A DNA stretch of 64,000 nucleotides, taken from positions 186,001-250,000 of the forward strand of contig JALBUN010000021.1 of assembly GCA_025174535.1 (NCBI GenBank), in the 5' to 3' direction. Made by a program: the position numbers and the translations under genes. How positions within the stretch are numbered: position 1 is the first letter of the stretch; every line of letters starts with the position of its first letter. The notes under the pieces are model-generated. The model saw only the letters and a list, made by a program, of their open reading frames with translations. It did no database searches and was not told the DNA's origin. Shown in pieces: positions 10,450 through 22,790 of this stretch. The stretch is from Cantharellus purpuraceus. Its lineage: Eukaryota > Basidiomycota > Agaricomycetes > Cantharellales > Hydnaceae.

Positions 10450-10977
10450 AGTCCTCCAGCCCCCACATGGGCCAAGGGTTGCATTGGTACTCTCTGTGTG
10501 ACAAATGAGGTCTGCCTGAACATGTCTGCTCTCCAACTCTCTCACCCTCCTCATCCACTCTGACTCCATTCCCAATACTGCTATTTGTCAATAATCTATT
10601 CTAAAGGTGTAAAAGAAGTGAAGAGATGTGAAAAGGCATTAAGAGGTATTGAAAAGGTGTAAAAATATGGTTATTAGATGGGGACAGAGTATTAATTTTC
10701 TTGTGAGCCCTCCTTTCATCTTCAGGGGGGAAATTCTATTCAAAAGGGACCATATTATGACGATTAACACTCATCATAAGTCCCATAAGATGCGGATAAA
10801 ATCCCATCAAGTTATAAAAGTTTTTCCATATGACATCACTTATTATGAGTATCTGCATCATTTCTTTCATCATATGTTTCAATCTTACTAAAAGGCTTTC
10901 TTATAAATCAAACAACTTGTGTCATTTTTCAGTCGTTCCTGGAATAACTCCTAAACAATCTTAACAATGAGCATACA
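10450..10977. other. No gene seen
   Basis: The sequence continues the gag fragment briefly (the ATGGGCC...GGTTGCATTGG stretch matches the 3' gag of the 61.8-kb element, with LSALQLSHPPHPL-like wording up to about 10580). It then becomes AT-rich with no coding signal. Confidence 0.4.
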
Positions 10978-11427
10978 ATGGAAGTCAAACAGCCTTCCAC
11001 ATCTGCAGCACCCATAATGAGTGCTGTGGAAATGATCCAAGGTCACCAAGATGCAATGACCTGGAAGATCAGCAGATGGCATGGAGGCATTGCCATTCAT
11101 CCCCCTCATGGGTGCCACAAGTGTGACGACTACATCTTGCACTTGATTGAGGCTCAGAATAGAAGCTGATTATATCTCTCCACTGCTGTGATGGAGAGGG
11201 CATTGAGAATCATGTGGCTGTGAGTGATACATGACATCAAAGATGATGTTGTGAAAGCTCATCATAGAGATTATAATAAGCTGTTCAAGGACAATTCAGA
11301 CCTATTCACACAGGTCCAAGGACTTGAAGGATTTCTTGAACAAGAGAAATCCAAAGTAACTTGTCTCAAGGATGAGTTAAGGAGGCTGCAACAGAGGCAC
11401 CTCCTATGTTCAAAACCAAGCTCATGA
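10978..11427 (+). pseudogene. Coiled-coil protein pseudogene
   Basis: One continuous 150-codon frame carries two in-frame TGA stops (11167-11169 and 11221-11223), both where Arg CGA would restore the reading. The first part contains WHGGIAIHPPHGCHKCDDYI, a CHKCDD pair of cysteines. After the stops comes a helical, charged stretch (VQGLEGFLEQEKSKV, LKDELRRLQQR) typical of a coiled coil. It resembles uncharacterised repeated proteins of mushroom genomes; I cannot name it. It ends at a normal stop at 11425-11427. Confidence 0.55.
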
Positions 11428-11599
11428 CATTGTGCTTGGCCCCAGTAGCATCTTCATCACATGCTATGGCAGATTGACCCAGTGGTTCAGCAATGCCAAT
11501 CATCACAATCAACTAGAATGTCAACCATCCACCAATTGATCCTAGTTCATCACTTTCATGGACAATTCTACATACAATGAAATCATCTTCCAGAAAAAC

Positions 11600-13200
11600 A
11601 TAAACGGATCCACTGCAAGCTGTGCCAACGCTCGCGCAAACCACCCCTCAACGCTATGTACCTGCTAATATCAAAACAGAACGTGTATCCCCTTTTCAAC
11701 GTGCATTGCTTTCCAGGACACCGCTACATCTGCTTCATGGCAACACTTAGTATGGCCCGCAACCTGGGAGTGCCTCTCTACCGGGTCAGACATTACATTC
11801 AACGGATGGACACAAATTGCTCATGCCATGCATTCTATCTATCATCCTCCAATATGACCAAAATATGATGACCATATGCACTCACCAAACCCAAATCAAA
11901 TAACGACGAGGCCTCTTACCCAAAAAAACAGTAGTGCACCGGATGATGACAATGCAGACGCAGACCACACAGACATCCCAAGGCAGCCTGAACAAAGTGT
12001 GTGAATTAAATTTAGTTCAACGCGTGGAATCATACGAATATCAACAGTACATCTAGATCACCGTTGCGTCCTCAATCAGCTCAAGAATACTGTCAAATGA
12101 CAATTTGAAAGTCTTCAAGACCCGTTTGTGCCGATTCAAGAGGCGTCTGTACACAATCGACCTTTAAAAACAGGTATGTCACATGGGCCCACGTTGTATA
12201 GACATGCCACGATCATATAGAGTAGTCTTGGATGCGATGCCTTAGTCCTGTCGCATGTCGCTGATCCACTAGGAAAGAAACAATTGAATGTTGTGAATAG
12301 GGGCATTACCCAAAAGTGGGAGAGCATCATAGTGTCCCGGCTGCTAACTGCCGGTCACACCCTACATCAACGACAAGTAGACACCGTTAAAACGGGGTGA
12401 ATGTTGATGAAGCGAAAGGGAGTGTTGATGAAGAGAGAGATAAAGGAGTTGACCATGTGGGAGGGCGAAAATATTCTGACAGCAATCACGCTTCCACGCG
12501 ATGGGAACCACTATGTTGTAACAATGTATAGTCGGTTGTCGATAAGACTCATCACAGTTTCTGACTCTCAGTCAATAGCACTTTACTTCTAGTATGTCTG
12601 GGATGATACGCAACTTGTGCAGGAAGAGCGTCTTAGTTGATGAGTCAGATGGCATCAACATCCACTGTATCCACGTCGCAGTGCATGACAGTGACCAAGA
12701 CTGAGTAACGTGTCGAAAAGCGCTGAACCTTCTCCAGACCACATCATTCCCGTCCGTGCGCACAGCTCTGCTGCAGGAGCTCATCGTTCGGCCATCACGT
12801 CTGTGGGCTTGCAACATGGGAACGTCACCAGGCCAGAGACGACGGTCAGCAGGTGCACACAACCCGACGCGGCGCTCATGCCGGGAATTCCACCCGTATT
12901 CCCCCAATCGATCTAGGAAATTCAGGGCAGGGCAGGGCTTGGAAGTTATGGTAGATAGCTATGGAAAGTATTGTGGGATATTGTTGAGGTGTATGTAGGT
13001 GGGGCGGGGGTCAGAGGCTCCGGAGTGGCTCGCATCGGGGTCAGTAGTGATCCGGCGATGACAAAACAGGAATTAGCTGCACGTATCAGAGTCGGTGAGG
13101 CATTGGATACTGTGCTGAGAAATGTGAAGGAGTATTGAGGTTATATGGCACGTGTCCACTTGCATTGACCTCGCTTTGGTCATGGTGCTGATTATGATGG
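11600..13200. repeat. Relic of the DUF6535 locus (third copy)
   Basis: There is no intact gene here, but several blocks match the other DUF6535 loci. Bases 12010-12100 match the exon 4/intron 4 part of gene A (16235-16330). Bases 11895-12000 match 49390-49520, 12530-13180 match 48580-49200, and 11755-11850 match 48829-48900. This is a heavily decayed third copy, rearranged relative to the 48-49 kb copy. ORFs at 11656, 12136, 12572 and 12756 are chance frames. Bases 13200-13342 show nothing. Confidence 0.6.
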
Positions 13201-13342
13201 TTCCAACTTCAATAACAGGTGATCATCGGTAACCTTATTTGCATTTACGGAGTATAAAACGAAAGAACTGGAGGCTTGACTGCATCACTCACAGCTCAGA
13301 TATGGGAATAGACTAACCATAGCTAGTACCAGGGTGAATAGA

Positions 13343-16300
13343 TTAGACATTCCTCTGGGAGGCATCCAGCAACTCGGATATTTGTTGGCATAGAGCTGGG
13401 AGGACCTGCTTCCAAAATGGGACATCTTGTATGCGTTGGTTTCTATCACTTTCACATTGTGGATCTTCTTCGTCAAGTTTACCGCAGACCTTTTCGACCA
13501 GCTCTATTGTTGCTTCACACTCGCCCCATCGTCTCCTTGCATATTCAACAAACGATGGAAGAGCTGCTCGGCACTCCTCAGTAGAAATGTCCCATGACTC
13601 GGTCCCGCATCTCCCTCCAAAGCCGTCAAGGTCGAACATGTAACGCCAGGCTCGCAAAATGAGTGACCAAATCGAATTTGCCTGGACTGCTGTAGACAAT
13701 TGGTGTTCTTCGCCCGCTGCATCAATGACCGCAATAATGTGTGCCACAGGTATAACATATTGGGGATATTCATCATCCCCCTGAGACGACAGTGTTTTTG
13801 CGATCGCAAAACAGTTGTCGAAATGGCCGTTCTGCTGAAGGCGAGGATGCCAAGTGGGCTCTTGTGAAAGGGCACAAAGTAACCTGAGGTAGGTAATCTG
13901 CCGGAACGAGTCGAAGAAGGAGATATTTGTAAATGGATTATGGTCGGTGTGAGCGTACGGAGAAACCAGGAAGAGTGCTAAAGTGAGTGCTTGTGAGAAC
14001 TGTTCTCGGAGTGATTCATCATCTTGACCCATTGAAGCCACTGTTGATCGAATGGCACAAGCCGCAGGAAGGGCTGCAGTGCATGTCATGCGCTTGCCCA
14101 TGAAACGGATCAGCGTGTCAACGTAGCGGTGCTTCCGGTCCGTGGTACTTGGCGATCCACGCAACTGCTCCAACAGTCGAAAAGTGTCTCTGATTGCCTC
14201 ATCATCTGTGCCTTGACACACGCGTAGATGGTAATCCACCAGCAGGTCAAACTGCCCCTGGGTGCAAACCCCACTTGTATCCCGGAGCGGGGTTCGAACA
14301 AGAATACGAATGAGACTGGCGACATTCTTGGATCGGACTTGATCATCGCCCAGTGTGCCCAAATGATTGTCGATTAGAGAGCAACAGAATTTAAAAGCTC
14401 GCTTGAAGACGTGAAGATCGCTGAAATCGATGCGCTTCGTGTCATAGTATGCAAGTAGTGGGTGAATCAGCTTCAGTGCATTCTGATGCCATCCACGATC
14501 GCGAATTTCATCGAGAAGCACAGTTAGCGTGAGATTTAGAGCTTCTTGTTGAAGTGTTTCAATGGCTAGACTGCAGAAGCATAAGGTCAACGACTCATGC
14601 AAATGGATTTTCCCAAATGCCTTTCTTCTTACCTCTTGTCAAGTCTCGCCAAGTCCCGTCGATCGATTCGAAGGCCAACCAGCATGCCTGCTAGTAACAT
14701 GCAGTCCGCCACCAGGCCAGTGGGCGACTTGGAATCAAGGCAGATGCCAATGAATTTAATCACAAAGGGGTCAAATCTCCAGCGATATTCACCCTTGTGT
14801 ACACGGTATGTGAACATATGTGCCATCCACATCCTGTCTGATAAAGGGAGGCGTGTTGTGTCCAGACGGTTGGGTGGTTCATCTACGGCAGAGCAAACGA
14901 CGAGAAAGCCTGAATCACCTTGGACCATGTGCCAGTAGTTGTCATGATCACTCAAAAACCTTACGTTCCCATCAGTGTAAATATGAAACGGAATGGGCAG
15001 GTCTCGTTCAACACAAAGTCGCCACATTGCTTTCAGGCACGCCACCGCGTCTGCTTGTGCGATGGGAAGAATCTCCCGATTAGGATCAAAGCATGCATAG
15101 AACCCACTTTGCAATCGCTCCACGAGCATGTTTGGCTCCTCAAGCATGTCTGGCTCCTGAACCTTGGCTGGCCACTCAATCTCCGATACCATTCCGGCTG
15201 CAGCAGCTATGACATCTGTGTCCGTAGATGTCTCAATTACCCATTGGACAGCACAGGACGGCACTAGTCCATCTACTGTGGCATACGACTGCATGAAATT
15301 GAATTTAAACGCTGTTGCCGACACGTCTACCAGCTCCAAAGGTATACGTGTCTCTGGGTCATCGTCCAACAATGGGACTTGGCACCGAGTGGAGGGTCTT
15401 GAGGAGAGATATGTGACAAAGGGTGTAAGTGAGTTGACGATCAAATCTTCAGCAGCGCATAATATATATCTTGAGGCTTCGTGCAGGAAATTCACGAAGT
15501 CTGCCCATGTCCTTGGGCGCTCTTCCCACCTGCTTTGCAACACATATTGAATGTTGCTTGGCAGTACCTTTTCAATTGTGCTGCGAACGCCTTTTCGAAC
15601 GGGAGCCATGCGTTTGTAGATATTCCGAAGTATAGTCGAGACGGGTGTCTGGAACGGACAGTCGGGTGATTTCAATGAAGACACCACGGTGAAGAAATAA
15701 AATAAAAATCCGAATCCCGTTGTCGCCATAATCACACTTGCAATCGTATGTTGCAAAGTCCAGATATTGGCGGAGAGAGAAATTCCGAAGAAAAGTAGTG
15801 ACATCTGGAGTAAGATCGGTAGAGTGGCGATGATGGTGTTGAAATGCCACACTGCAAGGGCATCCAGCTTCTTCTGCCTCTGTTGGCCGCGTTCGTGCAA
15901 GGCACCTTGTCCGAAACGCGATGTTTTGAAGTGACCCAGCCACTGTTTTCCTAGAACTGCACCAAATGCAGCTAAAAGACTGCTCGAGAGGCTTGTGTAC
16001 GCCAGCGTCTGAATCCAAATAGTCGTAGAATTTGGTCCAGTCCAAATAGGAAGGTATGCCTGTTGCGCAGGAAATGTGGAACCATTGATAGCATTGATTA
16101 ATATCATTAAGAGGCTGTTGGTGGTGTCACTGGGAACCGGACTGAGACTCGACTGCATATTGACGATGAAAGCCGAGCTGATGGCCGAGAATAGACCAGC
16201 CTGCACGATGTTTTGAGTTAAGTTCAAGTCAACGTGTGGAGCACATACGAATATAAGCAGTACATCTAGGTCACCACTGTGTCTCTCTATCAGTTCGTCA

Positions 16301-16958
16301 TCATACTGTTTGGCTACACGTGCATAGATTGACCAGAAACGGGAGGGGGCGTCTTTTCTGGTGCGTTCAAACATATCTGATTCATACATGGTATCGAGGA
16401 TGTCTTGAAGGATAGTCTCGGATCTGGTCGCAACCTGTCAGCATGCAGTTAGATAAGGAATTGTGGACACTCACTTTATCGTTGGTTTGTCCAACACCAT
16501 AGGCTTGGTGTCATTGGCGCCAGGTTCTTGTGTCGCCGACATTGTTGAGACGCCAGCTTTGGGGGGATCCAAACCTTGCAAGGGAGATTTCTGTTCTTGC
16601 GTGGTGTCGATCACACCTTGTAGGCTGGCTTCTGGCCTGGTGGCAGGCCATCCTTTTCACATGTGAGTAAGAGGTGCGCACCCAATGACTCGCCGTATTT
16701 TTCTCACCGTTGTATGATGTGTCAATGGACTCATCCTGGTGAGCTAGAGGAGGCCCTGTAGGTCCAGTCCGATCAGGTGGATGCGTGGGCGATTGGGGAC
16801 TAGTGTATGTTGCCTCTGGGAGGGGGGCCTCTGGCCTGATGCAAGCATTAATATTCCCTTTTAATGGCGGACTACTAGGCATGCACTCACTGAGTCGACT
16901 GATGGTGAGACTCTGCGCCGGATGGTGGATCACTTGCTTGCACGGCGGGGTCAGACAT
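13343..16958 (-). CDS. DUF6535 membrane protein (gene A)
   Basis: Six exons join into an open frame of 1114 codons: 16958-16891, 16835-16708, 16652-16475, 16423-16249, 16200-14633, 14570-13343. Introns are 48-63 bp with GT/AG ends, and the 48-bp intron 4 is an in-frame insertion that would otherwise be read as 16 codons. The protein starts MSDPAVQASDPPSG, a Pro-rich disordered head. The DUF6535 domain follows at roughly residues 150-340, with DLDVLLIF-AGLFSAISSAF and about four hydrophobic helices, including LLAAFGAVLGKQWLGHF and ILLQMSLLFFGISLSANIW. A long mostly soluble C-terminal part (about 750 residues) follows. The family is expanded in Agaricomycetes and has no known function. The start is chosen because the spliced phase is perfect and the same ATG context recurs in copy B. 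Confidence 0.85.
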
Positions 16959-17299
16959 GGTGGGTCCGGGAGTAATGGTTACGATTAACTAGTACTGGTG
17001 AAAGGCTGAACTGCCGGGCCTCGTGTTCTGCTTCTCGAGAAGTCATTGCCTCCTTGGTTCTCGCAACTAGCGCCATGGATCCTTGGCCAATGTGACAAGG
17101 TGTCACATCTGACTTCAAGTTCAGCGTGTGGCGGCAGTTGTCTTCTAACTGACCTAGAAAATGCTGAGTCGGAATCAATTCTCTCAACAAATGTTGTCTG
17201 ATGAAATACATACAGCTATTGTCTGCCATGATATGATCACCTCGACCTTCAAAGGCGAAGGCAACTCCTCCAGAGGCCTAGCTTGCATTTGTTGAGGCA

Positions 17300-19317
17300 A
17301 AAGTTATTCGACGCCGCTATGATAGATGTGGTGGTTCTAGGCTCTGCCGGGAACATGGGATCTGAGATGTCGCTGGAGGAAGTCCTAGAACGACAGCTAT
17401 AACATCGCTCCGGCGTCCATCACAGGGTGCTGAAAGAATGGTCGAGGCATCTTCGCGATAGGATTCCAGGTAGTATTCTGACGGTACTGTTTTTACTAGT
17501 CGTCCGTGGGGGTGATGAAGATGGAGGGCACTTGAGTATATATTCGACCAGGTTCCTGCAATGACCCTAGGCCGGCGACCTCGTAGCTCGCTGCGTAACT
17601 ACAAGTTATACGGAAAATGGGTACTAATTACACCGTAGAACGCATCATCCCCCCAAATTACGGATAAACAGACACATAACAGAACCCGCATCCATGACTC
17701 ACGCGGAAATATGTTGGTGGATAGAGCACACTGAAAGCTTGGGAAATGACGATGGATGCGGCTGTCGTTGGCTGAGGTGGATGAGTGTGAGACAAGTGAG
17801 ATAGAGTCAGTGACTTCTCTCGGACGGCTTGTGCTCATCTTGCTTTCGATGCTCTCGAATCGAAGATGCGGCTTTTGATCCAGCCGCAAGGAAGCGTACC
17901 GGCCTGCTGACCAGCTTTTTATTAGGCAAGAAGAAATAACGGGGCCTCCTTCTTGAAGGACCCCGTGACGGGGCGCCGATTAGAAAGTCTAAAGCTATTC
18001 TTTTTTCTTTCAGATGCTCCTCGGCATTTGCGCGTACAACAATTCGAGTGCTCCATCCCAGCTTTGGGGGTCTATTCAATCTGGCGACTTCTGCACTTGA
18101 ACACAGTGGCCGTAGCGATGTCTTTCTGCGTGTGCAGGTACCGACAGAGAGACTAGTAGACTGATATAATTTACCGAAAAGTTGACATGCGTATCCAAGG
18201 GCGAGCTCGAGACCGCCCACGTATAGAAGACCTTCCCCTCAAAGAGGTGCAGATCACTATGTAGGACTAGTTCTTTTAACGACAAGAAATTCGAAAAATG
18301 TGTGAGCAGGAGGGTTATGGAAACTAGTGTGTAAGAATTTGTTTCACGGGTATTCTACAGGACTTGCGATGTTCTAGTTCGTTAGTTACAATCACTTAGT
18401 GCAGATCTTTTGGGATCGGCTAAAATATGAATAAGAGATCAAGCAAGTGGAAAACAAGACGTGATTGATGTGTGCAAATGATGAGGCTATGTACTCTCTA
18501 CAGCTTTGACGATAACATTGTGACTTTGTTTGCTGAAGTTAGACGTCCAAGGATTAACAGCTCATGCATCACTAGTGACACGGCGACAGTGGGAAAGGAC
18601 GGCAGGTACTGTGAGAGTGGTGGGAGGGGGAGGCGATGGTGAACTGAACGGATGGTAGGAGGGACGGCGAAGGGACAGTAGAGGGAATGGCGAAGGGACA
18701 GTGGGTGAGACTGAAGAGAGGCAAGTGAGGCGGGAGGGGACGACAGTACAGCCAACATCAATGCAGTAGTGCGTCAGTATTGGACATTGGAAGCTGATGT
18801 ATGATTTGCTGATGTGCAGAAGATATGCATCATACATCAGCTAGTATGGAAGATCGAGCTCTTACAGTATGATGTTGGGCGAATCAGAGCATGCCACCGG
18901 TATTGAAGATCCAAAGCTGTGTATGCTTAACAGCGATGACGAATATGATTGGCAATGATGGCATGTTCATAGAACATTTCAGCAGTGCTTACGGCCACCT
19001 GATACAATGTAATGACCCAAATCGGAATACGATCGAATTGGAGCTGATCCACATTTGGTACATCGGCATGCTACTAAACCCTGAACAGCTGTACTCGATA
19101 ACTCGGTCCGGACCATAACCTCAACCCAGTGCTGCCCACCACACCAAGCTCATCCTAGTGCTCGAGTCTCTCCTGCGTGCACTTGTCCGTTTTCAACTTG
19201 CTTGTCATGTCAACGTCTAGTGAGCCTGCACAGGAATTGGCAGATGGGTGTGTCTAGTATGGCTCCAGTTTGTCCGTATACTTTGTTGACTCCTTTAGCC
19301 CAGGTTCGCATATGACT
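17300..19317. other. No gene supported
   Basis: The DUF6535 duplication ends near 17290. Beyond it no frame has family resemblance or consistent introns. The longest ORF (17807-18220, minus, 137 aa) is basic and unrecognised. A G/A-rich tract at 18600-18730 repeats GGCGAAGGGACAG twice (near 18668 and 18690). ORF 18891-19118 is unrecognised. A hairpin lies at 18792-18842. Confidence 0.4.
18792..18842. repeat. 14-bp perfect inverted repeat
   Basis: The arms AGCTGATGTATGAT (18792-18805) and ATCATACATCAGCT (18829-18842) are perfect complements around a 23-nt loop. No TTA or TA flank or coding gene identifies an element. It could be a short MITE core or a hairpin in intergenic DNA. Confidence 0.6.
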
Positions 19318-20889
19318 ATGTCCTCACTGCAGCCTTTGGTAGAAACCCGTAAACTTGCCTTGTATGGGACATTCACTCACAGCTCTGACAGTGATTATTG
19401 TGTATGACACGCTGTTGACCTTTCCCCGAGAACTCAAGTTGATGTGGGGAGGGAAATTCCGCCTCGGAATCGTGCTCTATGTTATGACCCGCTATATGCT
19501 GCTTCTCGTCCACATGAACAACCTGATAGGGAATAATCTCAACATCACTCTCCAGGTTCGCGTTTACGTTCATTTGCGACTTGGGTTCCTTCTTTCTTAC
19601 ATGCTGACACAGTAGGCTGCTGTTATCCCTCGATACTTCAGAAATTGATACGATTCCAGGGTTTGCACAGATCTCACCCACCTTCGAGATGTGACATATG
19701 TACTCTTCGACATTGGAGTCAAAGGTGATATTTATGCCATGGCACTTGGTTCGTGACACCTATTTCACCACCAGGCCTTCTGATTGCACGGACATATGCT
19801 ATATCTCACCGAAATCGACTAGTGCTGGTGGCACTTGTGGTCGTGGCACTTCCAGGGGTGGTGACAAACATCGTACGCATCCGCATACTCCGCGTCAGAC
19901 TTTAATTTCTCATAGACTTGCAGCTATCTGTATTCGAAACTTGCGTAGGCACGGATGCAAGCACTAGAGTGATAAGAATGTAAGCTCTCTGGGGTTACAA
20001 ACCAGTGTTGCTTGCTGAGGGCGATATTATAGTGGTAGGCACACGGCTGTTTGGCGCAATTATTCTGGAAATTTCACGCTCTTTCACAGAGAGTGATTTG
20101 AACCTCGCATTCGGTTTCGCTTTTGACACTGCTATTATCACCGTTACACTTTATCAGACTTGGGGTCTAATAAAAATTCGTAGAGGATCGGATATTACAG
20201 AACCCATGTCTCTCTCGGAGTTGATTGTGCGAGAGGGTGCGTCCCTTGTCCGTCGAAGCGATAAGTCATGCTGAAGATTTGCTGATCAGGAATTCTGCGC
20301 TACATGTATTTTCGCCACTGAATTTCTCGGTCGCTTATCTGACAGCAAGATGTACAGTTTGTTGCTCTCTTTCCACGTAGCGGGGGTCGTAACGAATCAT
20401 GTGAGCCTGATGTCCCACTATTGAACCGTCGTTCACACCCCTTGATATATTCAGAAAATACGTGTATGCTTACATTGTCTTCGCTCCATGCATCTAGATC
20501 GCTCATAGATCTGAATAGCCCACTCTTACGGGGATAATCAACCCTATCGAGTCCTCGTCAGTGGTCATACTCGGAACCTACTACACTTCCTGACCAGACC
20601 CACAAACAGATTATCAGCAGTAATGCTCTGCCGCTTTACTCTCGACATTCGTCATATGAACCTACATCCGCATGGAACATGCAGCGCTCACGTATCTCCC
20701 CAACTTACAAGCTTCCAGGCAGTGACTCGGCGTGTTGATAATGCTGTCATCGACGAGTTTGGAGATCCCCTTTTTAATGAATCGTTTGCGACTTCACAGG
20801 CCAGCAGAGAAAACGTCCCGGCATCTTATCAGCCTACTTCGGTTGCTTTTACACAGAGCTCGGGCGAGCGGGTAGTTGACGAGGTATAG
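19318..20889 (+). pseudogene. DUF6533 membrane protein, broken
   Basis: The order of recognisable pieces follows the DUF6533 family of agaricomycete multi-pass membrane proteins. First comes a start MSSLQPLVETRKLALY at 19318, then (another frame) TALTVIIVYDTLLTFPREL and KLMWGGKFRLGIVLYVMTRY, the signature DUF6533 segment. A late helix follows at 20005-20274 (LNLAFGFAFDTAIITVTLY, TWGLIKIRRGSD, LSELIVREG). The C-terminal tail is at 20623-20889 (RFTLDIRHMNLHPHG, VIDEFGDPLFNESF). Several in-frame stops (19616, 20272) and frame changes are not explained by clean introns, and the middle (19620-20000) and 20275-20600 are disordered. Function unknown; I judge it a pseudogene. Confidence 0.65.
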
Positions 20890-22790
20890 CCCATTCAAAA
20901 GAGTTGCAGCTGAGGATGTCTCGTGCGAGATATCCTATGGCAATGGGTCCACTAGCAAGTCCTTTTTACGGACGCTCGTCATGGCCAATGTAGAGATTTA
21001 ATTCAATATAAACGTATAGCACTAGATAGCTACATACTAGAACGATTTTATCATCATTTGCAATCTCACCGATAGATTTTCCGGACAAGTGATACCTGAT
21101 ACCAATGGACAGCCATCAAATATGCATCAAATCCGGAAGTAAAGGATTATCGAAAGGTACATACCTCATAAGGCCACCTCGCGTCATATGCATAATATCT
21201 TGGGCGAATAGCATGATCACTGTGTATGCCACTGACTCGTGTCACTTACCCGGAACAAACCATTCCATAAACTAAAAGTCAGTCCAGTCGATAGCTCGAA
21301 AAACGGACAATCTCACTGGTCGATAAGCTATTGAGCCTCGAAGGACATTATGTCATTCAGCGTGAATTTAGACTGCAGGAATCAAACGAGGTGTTCCGCG
21401 CGGATTGGCTGTTGGAAACGATTTAAGACGTGGAGGGTAAGTCAACACACTTTGTAGCGAAAAGCACTCGCTTGCAACGATCCCCCATTGTGGAACTCCA
21501 TCACCAGCCTGACCTAGATTGGTCGTCAACATTGCAGGGGGAACGCAACCGACTCTTCGAAAATATGCGGCACAATGGACGTTCACAGTAGCGTCCTCTC
21601 GATTAAAGCAAGCACGTTCTTGTGTCTAGAAACGGTGGTGATTTCAATGAATTGGACGATCCACTGCTCCAACGACTTTATTTGTACGTAACACGACCAA
21701 TTCCAGCCATGCAGCGCTGCTGAACGGGTAGCACCCAGTGATGGCTGACCCTGATTTGCAGCTGCGGCGATCCCGGATCGGATCGACCAAGCTTCCGAGC
21801 ATTCTGTTGCGGTTCTGGGGAGGATGGAAAAGAGTCGACACCATGAACTGATATGCAACTATCAGAGCACCCCTCGCGACGCGTTGTGTTGAGAGAAACG
21901 ACCAAAACTAGAGTTTACTGCAGTCTACAAGTGCCACTGTGACTATTTCCTTAGTGCACGTCTCGTCAGCCGGGAGTTCAGCGATGCGTTTTTCAAGTCG
22001 TCTAGTGCGCACCCGTACGAGTGTCAGGTGTGGACCGCTCAGAAACCTTGCGTTCCTTCGCTCCGCGCGGAACAGAAAGGCTGCCAAGCCCTTCGATGCA
22101 GGGGATACACCAGGCCGACACCAGGGTCAAGTGCATCAACCGTCGAGGAGCCACAGCGCACCCGCATACTACTGCACACAAAGGCTCCACGCAACAATGG
22201 CGATATTTTGTCACACCCAAGGTGAGACCAACAAACGGAGTAGACACATAAATGATAATATAGGAAAGAAAAAGTCAAGCACATGAAACGCGCCCCCAGC
22301 ACAAAGAGAATGAAGGCGGGATAAAAAACTAAGGGGAAAAGGTTGGTATATAGGGTGGTGCGTGCAGTCAAAAGGTGAGAAGGGAGACGAGCTAGAGGGG
22401 CCAGTTGACTACGGGAAAAGAAAAGGTATGGTAACGACGCAGACACCCGTGCGTGCGCCATGTAGCAATGTTAGAAGTCGCAAATCGTAAACCTGATCAA
22501 GGGAAAGGCCACAAACGCGGGTATACATTGATAGATAACCAGATGGATCCAATACAAGCGGTACAGCGGATCCAACTGGTGGGGTGTAACGGAGGAGGGT
22601 GCCGGTGTATGTAAGGAGGGTAGTGCCGAGGTGATAGGCGCGAGGGAAGAGAACGTGTGAATCGCGGGTCGCATGTCATAGGCCATATGTCAATCAGATA
22701 GAGGAAGGGGAGAAAGGGTGAGGTAGGTCGACGATTGCCAGTTGGAAGGCTTTCTCATTATCAATGGGGGATGAGATTCACAGATGAAAC
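20890..22790. other. No gene supported
   Basis: This is mixed-composition intergenic DNA. Small overlapping ORFs at 21368-21905 (minus) and 21939-22461 (both strands) have no family resemblance. The 22260-22790 part is the downstream flank of the membrane-protein gene that ends at 22791 and is probably its 3' UTR and terminator region. Confidence 0.4.

Noticed and set aside
17807..18220. 137-aa basic minus ORF
   Set aside because: No start context, no intron logic and no recognised motif; overlaps a plus ORF.
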